A DNA stretch of 64,000 nucleotides from Rhizomys pruinosus (taxonomy: Eukaryota > Chordata > Mammalia > Rodentia > Spalacidae): NCBI GenBank assembly GCA_009823505.1, contig VZQC01010425.1:3712330-3776329 (forward strand), written 5' to 3'. The translations under genes and the position numbers were made by a program. This document shows, piece by piece, positions 21,913 through 32,966 of this stretch (positions within the stretch are counted from its first letter, which is position 1; each line of letters starts with the position of its first letter). Under the pieces are notes generated by a model that saw only the letters and a program-made list of their open reading frames with translations, did not search any database and was not told where the DNA came from.

Positions 21913-22934
21913 ATCAGGGAGCAGAGGACAGGCGAAGGGAGCTGACAAGGTTTACATTTGGACTTGCTTTTCTGACCTAAGGTCCCAGTGTGAATGAGGA
22001 ATGGGCTGCCAAGGCAGGAAGGGAGAGCTCCCCATTTAAGTTTGGGGCTGAGGCATATGCACTGAATTTAAACCCTCTATTCACAATGCAAAACAAAACG
22101 CAATGCGCAACAAGATCTTTGTCTTTAAAAGCATGTGCGTTCTGTAAGCATGGTGGAATTTACCACATACCACACGCACACCAAAAAAATTTCTCTTTAA
22201 AAGCAGTGTATCATTCTATACAAGAATAAAACTTATTTTATGAGTTAAAGGGAGGTAAATGCCAAGGCACATTACGCTGATATTTAAGAAAGGGGAACAT
22301 GCCTATTACATGCTACAGAGCCACTTGTGGGGGAGGCTCATGGCTTTCACTCAAGGAGTCCTTTGTGGGCCCCAAGTGGGCAACATTAATCAAGGACTTT
22401 GAAAGAAATACCCAATACGACTGACAGCATTCCATGGGTCATAAGGCTTACTTCCTTTGCGTAAAGCAGATATGCTTCATTTGTGACTATCAGGAAGCCT
22501 GGGGACCAGGGGTGGATTTGTACCAGGGTCCCTAAAGAGCTTGATGTGTTGAAATGTGAAGCCATGCTACAATTGGATGGCATTCAATGGTGCTAAGTGC
22601 ACTTGCTGGGAGAACCCCGATTTCATCCCAAGTATAGGGAAGTGACAGCTAAATAAGGTGTGTTTCCAAAAGAGCCACTGTAGCTCAAGTTATGGTAATA
22701 GAGATATTAGCCCTAGGCCAAAGGAAGCACCATTTGAAATGTTTTTCTAAAAATGGAGGCAGTATATACAACACAAAATTTAAGAATGGAAGGGATGTGA
22801 ACATGCCAAAGCTTACTCTGGGGGTGAGGGGTTGCAAACCATACCACTTACCTTGTGGTACTGGGTGATGGAAGTCCAAGGTGGAAGTGTTGACAGGGCA
22901 GCTTCTATGAGAGGATGGGAGGACAGCTGCCCTG
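21913..22934. other. Unique DNA, no gene recognised
   Basis: AT-rich, with only short frames. No SINE, LTR or tandem repeat was identified. Confidence 0.5.
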
Positions 22935-23446
22935 CCTCACCTCCTGCAGGCTGGGTTTTCATTCTCCACCTTCACCTTCCTCACCTCCTGCAGGCTAGGT
23001 TTTTATTCTCCACCTTCACCTTCCTCACCTCCTGCAAGCTGGGTTTTTATTCTCCACCTTCACCTTCCTCACCTCCTGCAGGCTGTATTTTATTCTCCAC
23101 CTTCACCTTCCTCACCTCCTGCAGGCTGTATTTTACTCTCCACCTTCACCTTCCTCACCTCCTGCAGGCTGGATTTTTATTCTCCACCTTCACCTTCCTC
23201 ACCTCCTGCAGGCTGGGTTTTTATTTTCCACCTTCACCTTCCTCATCTCCTGCAGGCTGGATTTTTATTCTCCACTTTCACCTTCCTCACCTCCTGCAGG
23301 CCACCTTCACCTTCCTCACCTCCTGCAGGCTGGATTTTATTCTCCACCTTCACCTTCCTCACCTCCTGCTGGCTGTATTTTATTCTCCACCTTCACCTTC
23401 CTCACCTCTTGCAGGCTGGGTTTTTATTCTCCACCTTCACCTTCCC
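22935..23446. repeat. 44-bp minisatellite, about 12 copies
   Basis: The unit 'CTCACCTCCTGCAGGCTGGG' plus 'TTTTTATTCTCCACCTTCAC' plus CTTC repeats about 12 times with unit lengths of 43-44 bp. One copy near 23,285-23,312 is shortened internally. The plus strand stays open for 226 codons (22,832-23,512), reading as Leu/Pro/Ser-rich repeats. The changing unit length and lack of any start or splice context argue against coding. Confidence 0.96.
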
Positions 23447-23675
23447 ATGGCATTTACCCCTGTTCCTTTTTTGATAAGGACATCAGCCATGTTGGAGCAA
23501 AATCCAACTTAATGGCCTCACTTGCACTTAATCTCCTCTCTAAAGACTGTGCATCCTAAGGAACTGGAGGTCAGAATTTCAGCATGGGAATTAGGGAGGG
23601 TAGGGTGGGGAAAACAAGTTACCCCAGAGAAGAAAGTGAACCTGTAAAACAGTTTTATTTAGGCCTTTATGCCTC
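23447..23675. other. Unique flank of the minisatellite
   Basis: No feature recognised. Confidence 0.4.
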
Positions 23676-24017
23676 TGTAGTGGTTTGAAAGAGTGTCCCC
23701 CATAGGCTTCAAGTATTTGGACAATTTGCCTCCAGTTGGTGGAGCTGTTTGGGGGTTTTAGGGGCCATTCGAGAGGAAGCACATCACTCAAGATGGGTTT
23801 TTAGAGTTCTTAAGCCTTGCCAGCTTTCTAGTCACTCTCTGTTTCCTGTGTCTGCCTGATTATGGGAGCACTCCACTTTCTGCTCCGGCCACTTCCTGCC
23901 ATGATACCCCTTCACCCTGATGGACACTAATCCCTCTGGAACTAGAAGTTCAAATAAATGTTTCCTTCTATAAGTCCCCAGTGTTTTATCACAGCAACAC
24001 AAAAGTAACTAATACAG
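23676..24017 (+). mobile_element. ORR1-like MaLR 5' LTR
   Basis: Starts TGTAGTGGTTTGAAAG with 'GTGTCCCCCATAGGCTTCAA' and a 'CTCCAGTTGGTGGAGCTG' block. It ends 'TTTTATCACAGCAACACAAA' then AGTAACTAATACAG. Unlike the solo LTRs in this window, the following bases continue into a primer-binding site, so this is a true 5' LTR. Confidence 0.82.
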
Positions 24018-24240
24018 AAGTTGGTACCAGGATTGTGGTGTGTTGGTTGTGAAGAGCCTCACCATGTGGATTTCTGGAGGAATGTGGAAGAATTTGTAGG
24101 CAGAGCTTAACAGACTGTTCTAGTAGGGGCCCTGCAGAAAATAGAGCTGACAACAGTGTGGGTCCAGAGGGATCTAAAGACTTAAGCAGCAACTGGGATA
24201 TTTGGCAGAGTTTGACTGTCCCTGAAGTTTTTCTGTGTAA
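24018..24240 (+). mobile_element. MaLR internal region remnant with primer-binding site
   Basis: TTGGTACCAGGA at 24,021-24,032, immediately after the LTR, fits a tRNA-Leu-type primer-binding site as known for ERVL/MaLR elements. It is followed by 'CTCACCATGTGGATTTCTGG' and similar non-coding MaLR leader sequence. No gag or pol frame is visible, and the element is truncated downstream. Confidence 0.65.
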
Positions 24241-24496
24241 ATGTGAAATTATTTAAAAATGAAGAGTTTATTTACAGAAGGAAATGTACTCTTGTGCCAA
24301 AGTCAATTAGACATTACCTATAAACCATCTGCTTGAACTTTGCTTTCTCCTTACATTTTTTATTTCAGTCACTCATATGTATCTTCTGACTTTCTGATTC
24401 ATTGGGTATGACCCATGGATGGAAGCTTCCTGAAAGGATGACTGCACAGGCTTAGCCATTAGTCACAGTTACACAGAGGTCCCAGGATACTCTTAG
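24241..24496. other. Unique DNA left of the triplicated locus
   Basis: No gene or repeat recognised. It is the natural left flank of the B1 at 24,509. Confidence 0.45.
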
Positions 24497-24508
24497 AAAT
24501 CAATCTTG

Positions 24509-24664
24509 CCGGGCGTGGTGGTACACACCTTTAATCCTAGCACTTGGGAGGCAGAGGCAGGTGGATCTTTGTGAGTTCAAGGCCAGCCTGATCTACAGAG
24601 TGAGTTCCAGGACAGCTGGGGCTACAGGGAGGGAAGACCTGTCCTCAAAAAGACCCCCCCCCAA
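24509..24664 (+). mobile_element. B1 SINE with intact 12-bp target-site duplication
   Basis: B1 flanked by perfect AAATCAATCTTG copies at 24,497-24,508 and 24,665-24,676. Its 3' half is shared with the B1 at about 31,196-31,345 (both read 'GCCAGCCTGATCTACAGAGT'), but only this copy has both duplication arms. It carries indels such as GGGAGGGAAGACCTGTCCTC. Confidence 0.95.
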
Positions 24665-25828
24665 AAATCAATCTTGACATTTATTTTAGAATCAGAATTT
24701 TAAAATGAATTTTTACTTGAAGAAAAATTTTACATGCCTCTATGTTAGTAGTTATGCAGTCGTGCAGTTTGATGTTTAATCTTTGTCGCGGACGAAAGGA
24801 CCCACAGTACAGACCTGAAGGTTGGTGCACCCCACAGCACAATGGATGTGGTCACCAGGGGATGTGGCAAAAGGACACACCAGGGACTCCACACAAAAGG
24901 TACCCACTGCTCCAAACCGTGTCCCTTGAAGTCCCAAGCCTGCACATTAGCATCTCAATGGTTGCTCTGCAGGAAGTTCCAGAAGCTGTGTTGGAGTCAC
25001 CCAGGCCTAGGCACCCTGAATCCAGTTTTTCCAGAATAGTACTTAACATTTCTTACAAGTTAGAAAAAAGAAAAAAAAGCATTCAACGGCTAAAACTCTT
25101 TTGAAAATAATTCTGAAATAAGAACTGAGGAAATCCCCCTCAATAATAAGCCAGGCTTCAGGATTCAGTGCTAAAAATTCTAAACACAAGAGAAAGTGAG
25201 GTGTTCATGTGAAAAAATAAAATGTGTTTGGCCTAATAATTCAATGTAAAAATAAGTTGAATTTATAAAAAAAAAAAAAAACTAAAAATCTGTGAATGTT
25301 AATGTCTAAAAAAAAAATGCAGCTGGGGTTTCTAAGCGTGTGATGAGTGGATGAGCATGAAAAATAGAGCCAGAGAAACATGTGACGATAAAATTAAATG
25401 TCTTGGGGCATTGGTTGGAACTCCAGGAATTACCAAGGGCAAGACATTCCCCTTCATGTTGGAACTTAATCTTGGCACACAGCATGTAGTAAAGATAAAG
25501 TCTACTGTTTATGAAAATCAAGTTAAAAGGCTGTAAGGGAACACTAGCCAGTGTCTGTATAGTCCCATACATGAAGGGACATGACAGGTCAGCCTTCCAG
25601 TTGAGGCTAGAAGTTGATGGAGTATCACTCAGAGCTCATGTCCACAGGGAGTCAGATTTCTAGGGCTGGGTATCCCTGGGCCCACCTGTCAGCTATTGTA
25701 CATTCTAGCTGGAGCTTAGGGTAAGCTGAGATGTGGTATCTTATACCTGGGTTGCAATAGCAGGGTCTCATGGTGTCCGAGGAGATGGTGAATTCCTTCT
25801 TGGTACCCATTTGAGTCCCCAGCTAACA

Positions 25829-26543
25829 GTGATGGTTAATATTAGTGCTCAACTTGACAGGATCTGGAATCTCCTAGGAGATAAGCCTTTGGGCATGTCC
25901 AGAGGAATTTTCTAGATTGGGCTAATTAAGGTAGGAAGATGTCGGGGCTGGAGGGATGATTCTGAGGTTAAGAGCACTTAGTGCTCTTGCAGAGGAGCCT
26001 GAGTTCTGATTCCAGCAATGAAAAAGTGACCAACTACCATGTGTATCTCCGTTTCCAGGGGATACAAAGCCCTCTTCTGTGGCCTCCAAAGGGCATTGTA
26101 TGACATGGGTACAACTCACACACATGCGGACCAACACTCATACACATAAAATAAATTTTTTTTTTTTGTCTTTTCGAGACCAGGGTCTCCCTTGCCCCAG
26201 CTGTCCTGGACTCACTCCTGTAGACCACGGCTGGCCTTGAACTCACAGAGATCTGCCTGCCTCTGGCCTCCCAAGTGCTAAGGATTAAAGGCAAAAATAA
26301 AATATTTTTTAAAAGGTAGGAAGATACACCTTAAATGTGGGTGATGGGTTGGAGTCTTGGGACTGAGCATCAGCATGCATGGCTCTCTGCTTCCTGGTTG
26401 CAGAGGAAATGTGACCAGCACGCCACCTGCTCTGCCAGGATGGACTATTTCCCTTCTCAGACTGTGAGTCAGAATAATCCCTTCCTCCTTTAAATTACCT
26501 TTGCCAAGTATGTGCACATAGTAACAAGAGAAGTAACGAATAC
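25829..26543 (+). mobile_element. MT-like MaLR LTR with nested B2 and B1 (copy A)
   Basis: The LTR starts GTGATGGTTAATATTAG and ends near AAGTAACGAATAC. It is split by a B2 (about 25,943-26,152) whose A-tail holds an antisense B1 (about 26,154-26,290). The same nest is in copy C at 32,509-33,216. SINE sections here are indel-rich compared with C. Confidence 0.8.
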
Positions 26544-26865
26544 AAAAACATTCAGGTTAAATTCCTCTTCTGCCACTTGTCTGTGGGTCAGAAGCATCAC
26601 AGAGCTGGTAATTGGTCCATGCTTCCTGGCAGGTGCTGTCTGTACTTAGTATTCAGAGACTAGTGTGATTTAACCCACCTAGCTGTGCTCCAAACTCACA
26701 AGCCTTGGCATGGGTCTGAGGTGAGGAAACTTAGCTGAGCTCTGGCAAGACACTCCGGCTACGTTACTATTTTCCTCTAGTAACGCAGCCTACAAAATTG
26801 CAATTTAAACATTTTTCAAGCCGCTTACATTCCTTGTAAAAGGTAATAAAAATTCTCTGCAACTT

Positions 26866-27016
26866 GCTGAGCTTGGCGGCACGCATTTAATCCTAGCACT
26901 CGAGGCAGAGGGCAGGCGGATCTTTGTGTGAGTTCAAGGGCCAGCCTGTGTCTAAGAAGTGAGTTCCAAGGTAACAGCTGGGCAAAAAACAAAAAAAAAA
27001 AAAAAAAAAAAAAAAA
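26866..27016 (+). mobile_element. B1 SINE (copy A, indel-rich)
   Basis: Same insertion as 33,533-33,680, but with missing or added bases throughout ('GGCACGCATTTAATCC', 'GAGGGCAGGCGGATC', 'AGCCTGTGTCTAAGAAG'). The pattern resembles raw long-read error more than natural divergence. Confidence 0.85.
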
Positions 27017-27092
27017 GTGTGCTCAGCAACTCTAAAACCCACATTTAGCACTTACTTTCCAGTGTGAAGAGGAAGCGTTTGCCAAGTTGCTA

Positions 27093-27093
27093 N
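27093..27093. other. Single ambiguous base at a rearrangement junction
   Basis: The only N in the window. It lies exactly where copy A ends and the inverted copy B starts, which suggests an assembly or gap-filling join. Confidence 0.95.
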
Positions 27094-27354
27094 TCTCACT
27101 CTACTTCCCATTTGTTCTCAGGCACTGTTCTCTTCCACAAAGCATTATGGGTTGAGAGGGATAAAAGGCACTTGGTGTTGTGCCGTCAGAGGCATTGGGA
27201 AAGCAAGTTTTTGGTCTTTCTCTGAGTGACACTGATGACTTCTAAGGCCTTAAAGCGCATTGCCCCTGAACTCCATGCAGATATGCTTGATTCTCTTTGA
27301 GTTCTCTTTGGCATCATGTTGTATTCTAATTAACAAATCATTCCTGTTTATGGA

Positions 27355-27735
27355 GTATTAGTTTACTTTCTTGTTGTATGACAAAAACACCTGACAAGTT
27401 ACTTAAGGATACAGTCTCTCATGGCGGAGAAGACATTGGGGCCAGAAGTGCTTGGGTCTTATCTGTCATGGTAGAAGCTTGATTGCATCTGGGTAGATCT
27501 AGGAAGGAGAGAGAGAGAGAGAGAGAGACGAGAGAACGATAGAGAGAGAGAGAACAGAGAAATGGAGCTGAACTGTGAAACTTAAAGATCCATTCTGAGT
27601 GAGCCACTTTCTCCAGCAAGGCATTGACCTCTAAAGGTTTCAAAACTTCAGCCCACCTGCCATGCGGGACCAAGTATCAAGACACGTGAGCCTGTGTGAG
27701 GACATTTCACATTCAAATCAAAACAAAACCACCTT
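27355..27735 (-). mobile_element. MaLR-type LTR (copy B) with GA tract
   Basis: Reverse complement of the LTR at 34,752-35,128. The (GA)n tract at 27,504-27,552 is broken by stray bases that the pure (CT)n of copy C lacks. Confidence 0.75.
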
Positions 27736-27864
27736 TATAAATGCTCAGTGTGTGTCAGTTACTGTGAAAAGGGCATGATACAGGACTTTTATTTTTTCTT
27801 GTGTTTAGTCTTCTGATTTTTAATCCTTGGCCTGAAGCCCTGAAAGAGATTTGTGTTATTCGAA

Positions 27865-28010
27865 TTTTTTTTTTCTGTTTTGGTTTTTTGAGAAAGGGTT
27901 TCCCTGTAGCCAGGTGGCTGGAACTCACTAGGTAGACAAGGCTGGCCTTGATCTCATAGAGATCTTGCTGCCTCTGCTTTGAGTACTGGGATTAAAAGCT
28001 ATGCTTAACT
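27865..28010 (-). mobile_element. Diverged B1 SINE (copy B)
   Basis: Antisense B1 ('GTAGACAAGGCTGGCCTTGA'); counterpart of 34,470-34,615 in copy C. Confidence 0.85.
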
Positions 28011-28787
28011 TATGAGACTCCTTATTGGAAGAGGAAACTCAGGTTAAGAAAATGTTAAGTGAATTTTTGTGTGGTCCTGAGTGACCAACATGAACTTCTT
28101 AAGTCTCTTAGGATTTAAAAAAAAACAACCTTGGGTCATGAGATGTTCTAAGAAGTTACTATAACAGTCACATGACCAATGTAGGAACTACAAATCACAA
28201 AACTGCAAGAGATGTCAAACACTGAGCGTGTTTCTAGCTATCATTCATTGTGTCCTAATTACTGATTTACTTCAAACACTGACGTGTACATTTTGGACTC
28301 TGCTGAATACATTGGGTCTGCTGAGGAAAACAGGAATGGCTGGTGCCCAGCCACCAACTCTGGGAAGCCTGTAAGACTCTCTGGAGTCTTACTTGGCTGA
28401 ATGGAGCTTGTGGTCCCAGATTGAAGTGATGGTGCATTGGTGACAGAGATCTGACCACGTGTAACAACATCCCAGCCTATGGAAGAAACTTGTCGCTGAT
28501 TTTCCAGAGGGCTGGATCGACTCAGAGGACCCTTTAGGTTCAAATCTGATGTCTGACTTATGTCCAGCATGATTGGCCTGTGACTAAGGATGCCTTCATG
28601 TTACGAGCACATGGGATCTTACTCTTGGCAGCCCACCATCTTTTCCTGTGGGCCTAGCTTGCGCTTTCTTCTCTTATGTGGCTCACCCTACCTTTTAGTT
28701 ATGCTGTCAGAAATTAGCAACTTGGCAAACGCTTCCTCTTCACACTGGAAAGTAAGTGCTAAATGTGGGTTTAGAGTTGCTGAGAAC

Positions 28788-28935
28788 TTTTTTTTTTTTT
28801 TTTTTTTTTTTTGTCTTTTTGCCCAGCTGACCTGAATCACTCTGTAGACCAGGCTGGCCTTGAACTCACAAAGATCCGCCTGCCTCTGCCTCCCGAGTGC
28901 TAGGTTAAAGGCGTGTGCCGCCAAGCTCAGCAAGT
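28788..28935 (-). mobile_element. B1 SINE (copy B)
   Basis: Antisense B1 with poly(T) start; counterpart of 33,533-33,680. Several single-base losses relative to C ('GCCCAGCTGACCTGAATCAC', 'GAGTGCTAGGTTAAAGGC'). Confidence 0.92.
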
Positions 28936-29250
28936 TGCAGAGAATTTTTATTACCTTTTACAAGGAATGAAGCGCTTGAAAAATGTTTAAATTGCAATTT
29001 TGTAGGCTGCGTTACTAGAGGAAAATAGTAACGTAGCCGGAGTGTCTTGCCAGAGCTCAGCTAAGTTTCCTCACCTCAGACCCATGCCAAGGCTTGTGAG
29101 TTTGGAGCACAGCTAGGTGGGTTAAATCACACTAGTCTCTGAATACTAAGTACAGACAGCACCTGCCAGGAAGCATGGACCAATTACCAGCTCTGTGATG
29201 CTTCTGACCCACAGACAAGTGGCAGAAGAGGAATTTAACCTGAATGTTTT

Positions 29251-29946
29251 TGTATTCGTTACTTCTCTTGTTACTATGTGCACATACTTGGCAAAGGTAA
29301 TTTAAAGGAGGAAGGGATTATTCTGACTCACAGTCTGAGAAGGGAAATAGTCCATCCTGGCAGAGCAGGTGGCGTGCTGGTCACATTTCCTCTGCAACCA
29401 GGAAGCAGAGAGCCATGCATGCTGATGCTCAGTCCCAAGACTCCAACCCATCACCCACATTTAAGGTGTATCTTCCTACTTTTAAAAAATATTTATTTTT
29501 GCCTTTAATCCTAGCCTTGGGAGGCAGAGGCAGGCAGATCTCTGTGAGTTCAAGGCAGCCTGGTCTACAGAGTGAGTTCCAGGACAGCTGGGGCTATGGG
29601 AGACCTGTCTCGAAAAGACAAAAAAAAAAATTTTTTTATGTGTATGAGTTATGGTCCGCATGTGTGGTGAGTTGTACCATGTCATACAATTGCCCTTGGA
29701 GGCCACAAGAGGGCTTTGTATCCCCTGGAAACGGAGATACACATGGTAGTTGGTCACTTTTCATTGCTGGAATAGAACTCAGGTCTCTGCAAGAGCACAA
29801 GTGCTCTTAACCTCAGAATCACTCCAGCCCCGACATGTCCTACCTTTAATAGCCCAATCTAGAAAATTCCTCTGGACATGCCCAAAGGCTTATCTCCTAG
29901 GAGATTCCAGATCCTGTCAAGTTGAGCACTAATATTAACCATCACT
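29251..29946 (-). mobile_element. MT-like LTR with nested B1 and B2 (copy B)
   Basis: Inverted version of the nest at 32,509-33,216: LTR split by a plus-strand B1 (about 29,496-29,630) and a minus-strand B2 (about 29,632-29,838). Indels relative to C are concentrated in the B1 and B2. Confidence 0.8.
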
Positions 29947-31112
29947 GTTAGCTGGGGACTCAAATGGGTACCAAGAAGGAATTCACCATCTCCTCGGACA
30001 CCATGAGACCCTGCTATTGCAACCCAGGTATAAGATACCACATCTCAGCTTACCCTAAGCTCCAGCTAGAATGTACAATAGCTGACAGGTGGGCCCAGGG
30101 ATACCCAGCCCTAGAAATCTGACTCCCTGTGGACATGAGCTCTGAGTGATACTCCATCAACTTCTAGCCTCAACTGGAAGGCTGACCTGTCATGTCCCTT
30201 CATGTATGGGACTATACAGACACTGGCTAGTGTTCCCTTACAGCCTTTTAACTTGATTTTCATAAACAGTAGACTTTATCTTTACTACATGCTGTGTGCC
30301 AAGATTAAGTTCCAACATGAAGGGGAATGTCTTGCCCTTGGTAATTCCTGGAGTTCCAACCAATGCCCCAAGACATTTAATTTTATCGTCACATGTTTCT
30401 CTGGCTCTATTTTTCATGCTCATCCACTCATCACACGCTTAGAAACCCCAGCTGCATTTTTTTTTTAGCATTAACATTCACAGATTTTTGTTTTTTTTTT
30501 TTTTTATAAATAACTTTTTTTTTTTTTTTATTAATTTTAATTTTTTCACATGAACACCTCACTTTCTCTTGTGTTTAGAATTTTTAGCACTGAATCCTGA
30601 AGCCTGGCTTATTATTGAGGGGGATTTCCTCAGTTCTTATTTCAGAATTATTTTCAAAGAGTTTTAGCCGTTGAATGCTTTTTTTTCTTTTTTCTAACTT
30701 GTTAAGAAATCGTTAAGTACTTATTCTGGAAAAACTGGATTCGCGGTGCCTAGGCTGGGTGAACTCCAACACGCTTCTGGAACTTCCTGAGAGCAACCAT
30801 TGAGATGCTAATGTGCAGGCTTGGGACTTCAAGGGACACGGTTTGGAGCAGTGGGTACCTTTTGTGTGGAGTCCCTGGTGTGTCCTTTTGCCACATCCCC
30901 TGGTGACCACATCCATTGTGCTGTGGGGTGCACCAACCTTCAGGTCTGTACTGTGGGTCCTTTCGTCCGCGACAAAGATTAAACATCAAACTGCACGACT
31001 GCATAACTACTAACATAGAGGCATGTAAAATTTTTTCTTCAAGTAAAAATTCATTTTAAAATTATGATTCTAAAATAAATGTCAGAATTGATTTTGGTGG
31101 CGGGTCTTTTTG

Positions 31113-31327
31113 CAAGAAGGGTCCTAATACACTCATACACATAAAATAAAAAATATAAACTATATATAATAATGTATTTTAAAAATTTATTTATGTTGGG
31201 TGTGATGGCATATGCCTTTAATCCTAGCACTCAGGAGGCAGAAGCAGGTGGATCTTTGTGAGTTCAAGGCCAGCCTGATCTACAGAGTGAGTTCCAGGAC
31301 AGCTGGGGCTACAGGGAGACCCTGTCT
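31113..31327. other. Palindrome spacer with chimeric B1
   Basis: 215 bp between inverted arms B and C. About 83 bp of AT-rich sequence, including a B2-tail-like 'CACTCATACACATAAAATAA', is followed by most of a B1 (from about 31,196). This B1's 3' half and right duplication arm match the B1 at 24,509. Its 5' half and left flank do not, so the crossover lies within the B1. Confidence 0.8.
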
Positions 31328-31345
31328 CAAAAAGACCCCCGCCCA
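31196..31345 (+). mobile_element. B1 SINE at the palindrome spacer
   Basis: B1 starting GGGTGTGATGGCATATGCC. Downstream it carries the right duplication arm AAATCAATCTTG, but the upstream flank has no matching left arm, unlike the copy at 24,509. Confidence 0.9.
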
Positions 31346-32621
31346 AAAATCAATCTTGACATTTATTTTAGAATCAGAATTTTAAAATGAATTTTTACTT
31401 GAAGAAAAATTTTACATGCCTCTATGTTAGTAGTTATGCAGTCGTGCAGTTTGATGTTTAATCTTTGTCGCGGACGAAAGGACCCACAGTACAGACCTGA
31501 AGGTTGGTGCACCCCACAGCACAATGGATGTGGTCACCAGGGGATGTGGCAAAAGGACACACCAGGGACTCCACACAAAAGGTACCCACTGCTCCAAACC
31601 GTGTCCCTTGAAGTCCCAAGCCTGCACATTAGCATCTCAATGGTTGCTCTGCAGGAAGTTCCAGAAGCTGTGTTGGAGTCACCCAGGCCTAGGCACCCTG
31701 AATCCAGTTTTTCCAGAATAGTACTTAACATTTCTTACAAGTTAGAAAAAAGAAAAAAAAGCATTCAACGGCTAAAACTCTTTTGAAAATAATTCTGAAA
31801 TAAGAACTGAGGAAATCCCCCTCAATAATAAGCCAGGCTTCAGGATTCAGTGCTAAAAATTCTAAACACAAGAGAAAGTGAGGTGTTCATGTGAAAAAAT
31901 AAAATGTGTTTGGCCTAATAATTCAATGTAAAAATAAGTTGATTTATAAAAAAAAAAAAAAACTAAAAATCTGTGAATGTTAATGCTAAAAAAAAAATGC
32001 AGCTGGGGTTTCTAAGCGTGTGATGAGTGGATGAGCATGAAAAATAGAGCCAGAGAAACATGTGACGATAAAATTAAATGTCTTGGGGCATTGGTTGGAA
32101 CTCCAGGAATTACCAAGGGCAAGACATTCCCCTTCATGTTGGAACTTAATCTTGGCACACAGCATGTAGTAAAGATAAAGTCTACTGTTTATGAAAATCA
32201 AGTTAAAAGGCTGTAAGGGAACACTAGCCAGTGTCTGTATAGTCCCATACATGAAGGGACATGACAGGTCAGCCTTCCAGTTGAGGCTAGAAGTTGATGG
32301 AGTATCACTCAGAGCTCATGTCCACAGGGAGTCAGATTTCTAGGGCTGGGTATCCCTGGGCCCACCTGTCAGCTATTGTACATTCTAGCTGGAGCTTAGG
32401 GTAAGCTGAGATGTGGTATCTTATACCTGGGTTGCAATAGCAGGGTCTCATGGTGTCCGAGGAGATGGTGAATTCCTTCTTGGTACCCATTTGAGTCCCC
32501 AGCTAACAGTGATGGTTAATATTAGTGCTCAACTTGACAGGATCTGGAATCTCCTAGGAGATAAGCCTTTGGGCATGTCCAGAGGAATTTTCTAGATTGG
32601 GCTAATTAAGGTAGGAAGATG

Positions 32622-32832
32622 TCGGGGCTGGAGGGATGATTCTGAGGTTAAGAGCACTTAGTGCTCTTGCAGAGGACCTGAGTTCTGATTCCAGCAATGA
32701 AAAAGTGACCAACTACCATGTGTATCTCCGTTTCCAGGGGATACAAAGCCCTCTTGTGGCCTCCAAGGGCATTGTATGACATGGGTACAACTCACACACA
32801 TGCGGACCATACACTCATACACATAAAATAAA
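32622..32832 (+). mobile_element. B2 SINE nested in LTR (copy C)
   Basis: Near-consensus B2 ('GGGGCTGGAGGGATGATTCT', 'CTCTTGCAGAGGACCTGAGT') inserted in the LTR. Its A-tail was later entered by the antisense B1. Confidence 0.93.
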
Positions 32833-32833
32833 T

Positions 32834-32966
32834 TTTTTTTTTGTCTTTTCGAGACAGGGTCTCCCTATAGCCCCAGCTGTCCTGGAACTCACTCTGTAGA
32901 CCAGGCTGGCCTTGAACTCACAGAGATCTGCCTGCCTCTGCCTCCCAAGTGCTAGGATTAAAGGCA
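32834..32966 (-). mobile_element. B1 SINE nested in B2 tail (copy C)
   Basis: Antisense B1 from poly(T) and 'CGAGACAGGGTCTCCCTATA' to 'GTGCTAGGATTAAAGGC', inserted in the A-rich tail of the preceding B2. Confidence 0.93.

Larger units (their letters stand above)
24646..27092 (+). repeat. Triplicated locus, copy A (partial, forward)
   Basis: Matches 31,328-33,754 (copy C) in the same orientation at near identity, and stops exactly at the N at 27,093. It is 2,447 bp against 2,427 bp in C. Unique-sequence parts are almost identical. The B1/B2 copies inside it carry many single-base insertions and deletions relative to C (for example at 26,180-26,290 and 26,870-27,000). No gene is contained; the short frames are the same ones seen in B and C. 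Confidence 0.95.
27094..31112 (-). repeat. Triplicated locus, copy B (full, inverted)
   Basis: Reverse complement of 31,328-35,387 from end to end (27,094 pairs with 35,387; 31,112 pairs with 31,328). It is 4,019 bp against 4,060 bp in C. Differences are mainly single-base indels, for example in the SINEs at 28,790-28,935 and 29,496-29,630, in the GA tract at 27,504-27,552, and near 30,710-30,800. With C it forms a large palindrome. Confidence 0.95.

Noticed and set aside
22832..23512. 226-codon plus-strand frame as a Pro/Leu-rich protein
   Set aside because: It is a translation of the 44-bp minisatellite with variable unit length; no independent coding evidence.
24742..31786. Repeated identical frames (120, 88 and 61 codons) as a duplicated gene family
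   Set aside because: They are the same non-coding locus seen three times through the A/B/C rearrangement. Frames are broken by indels in one copy and have no recognised homologue.
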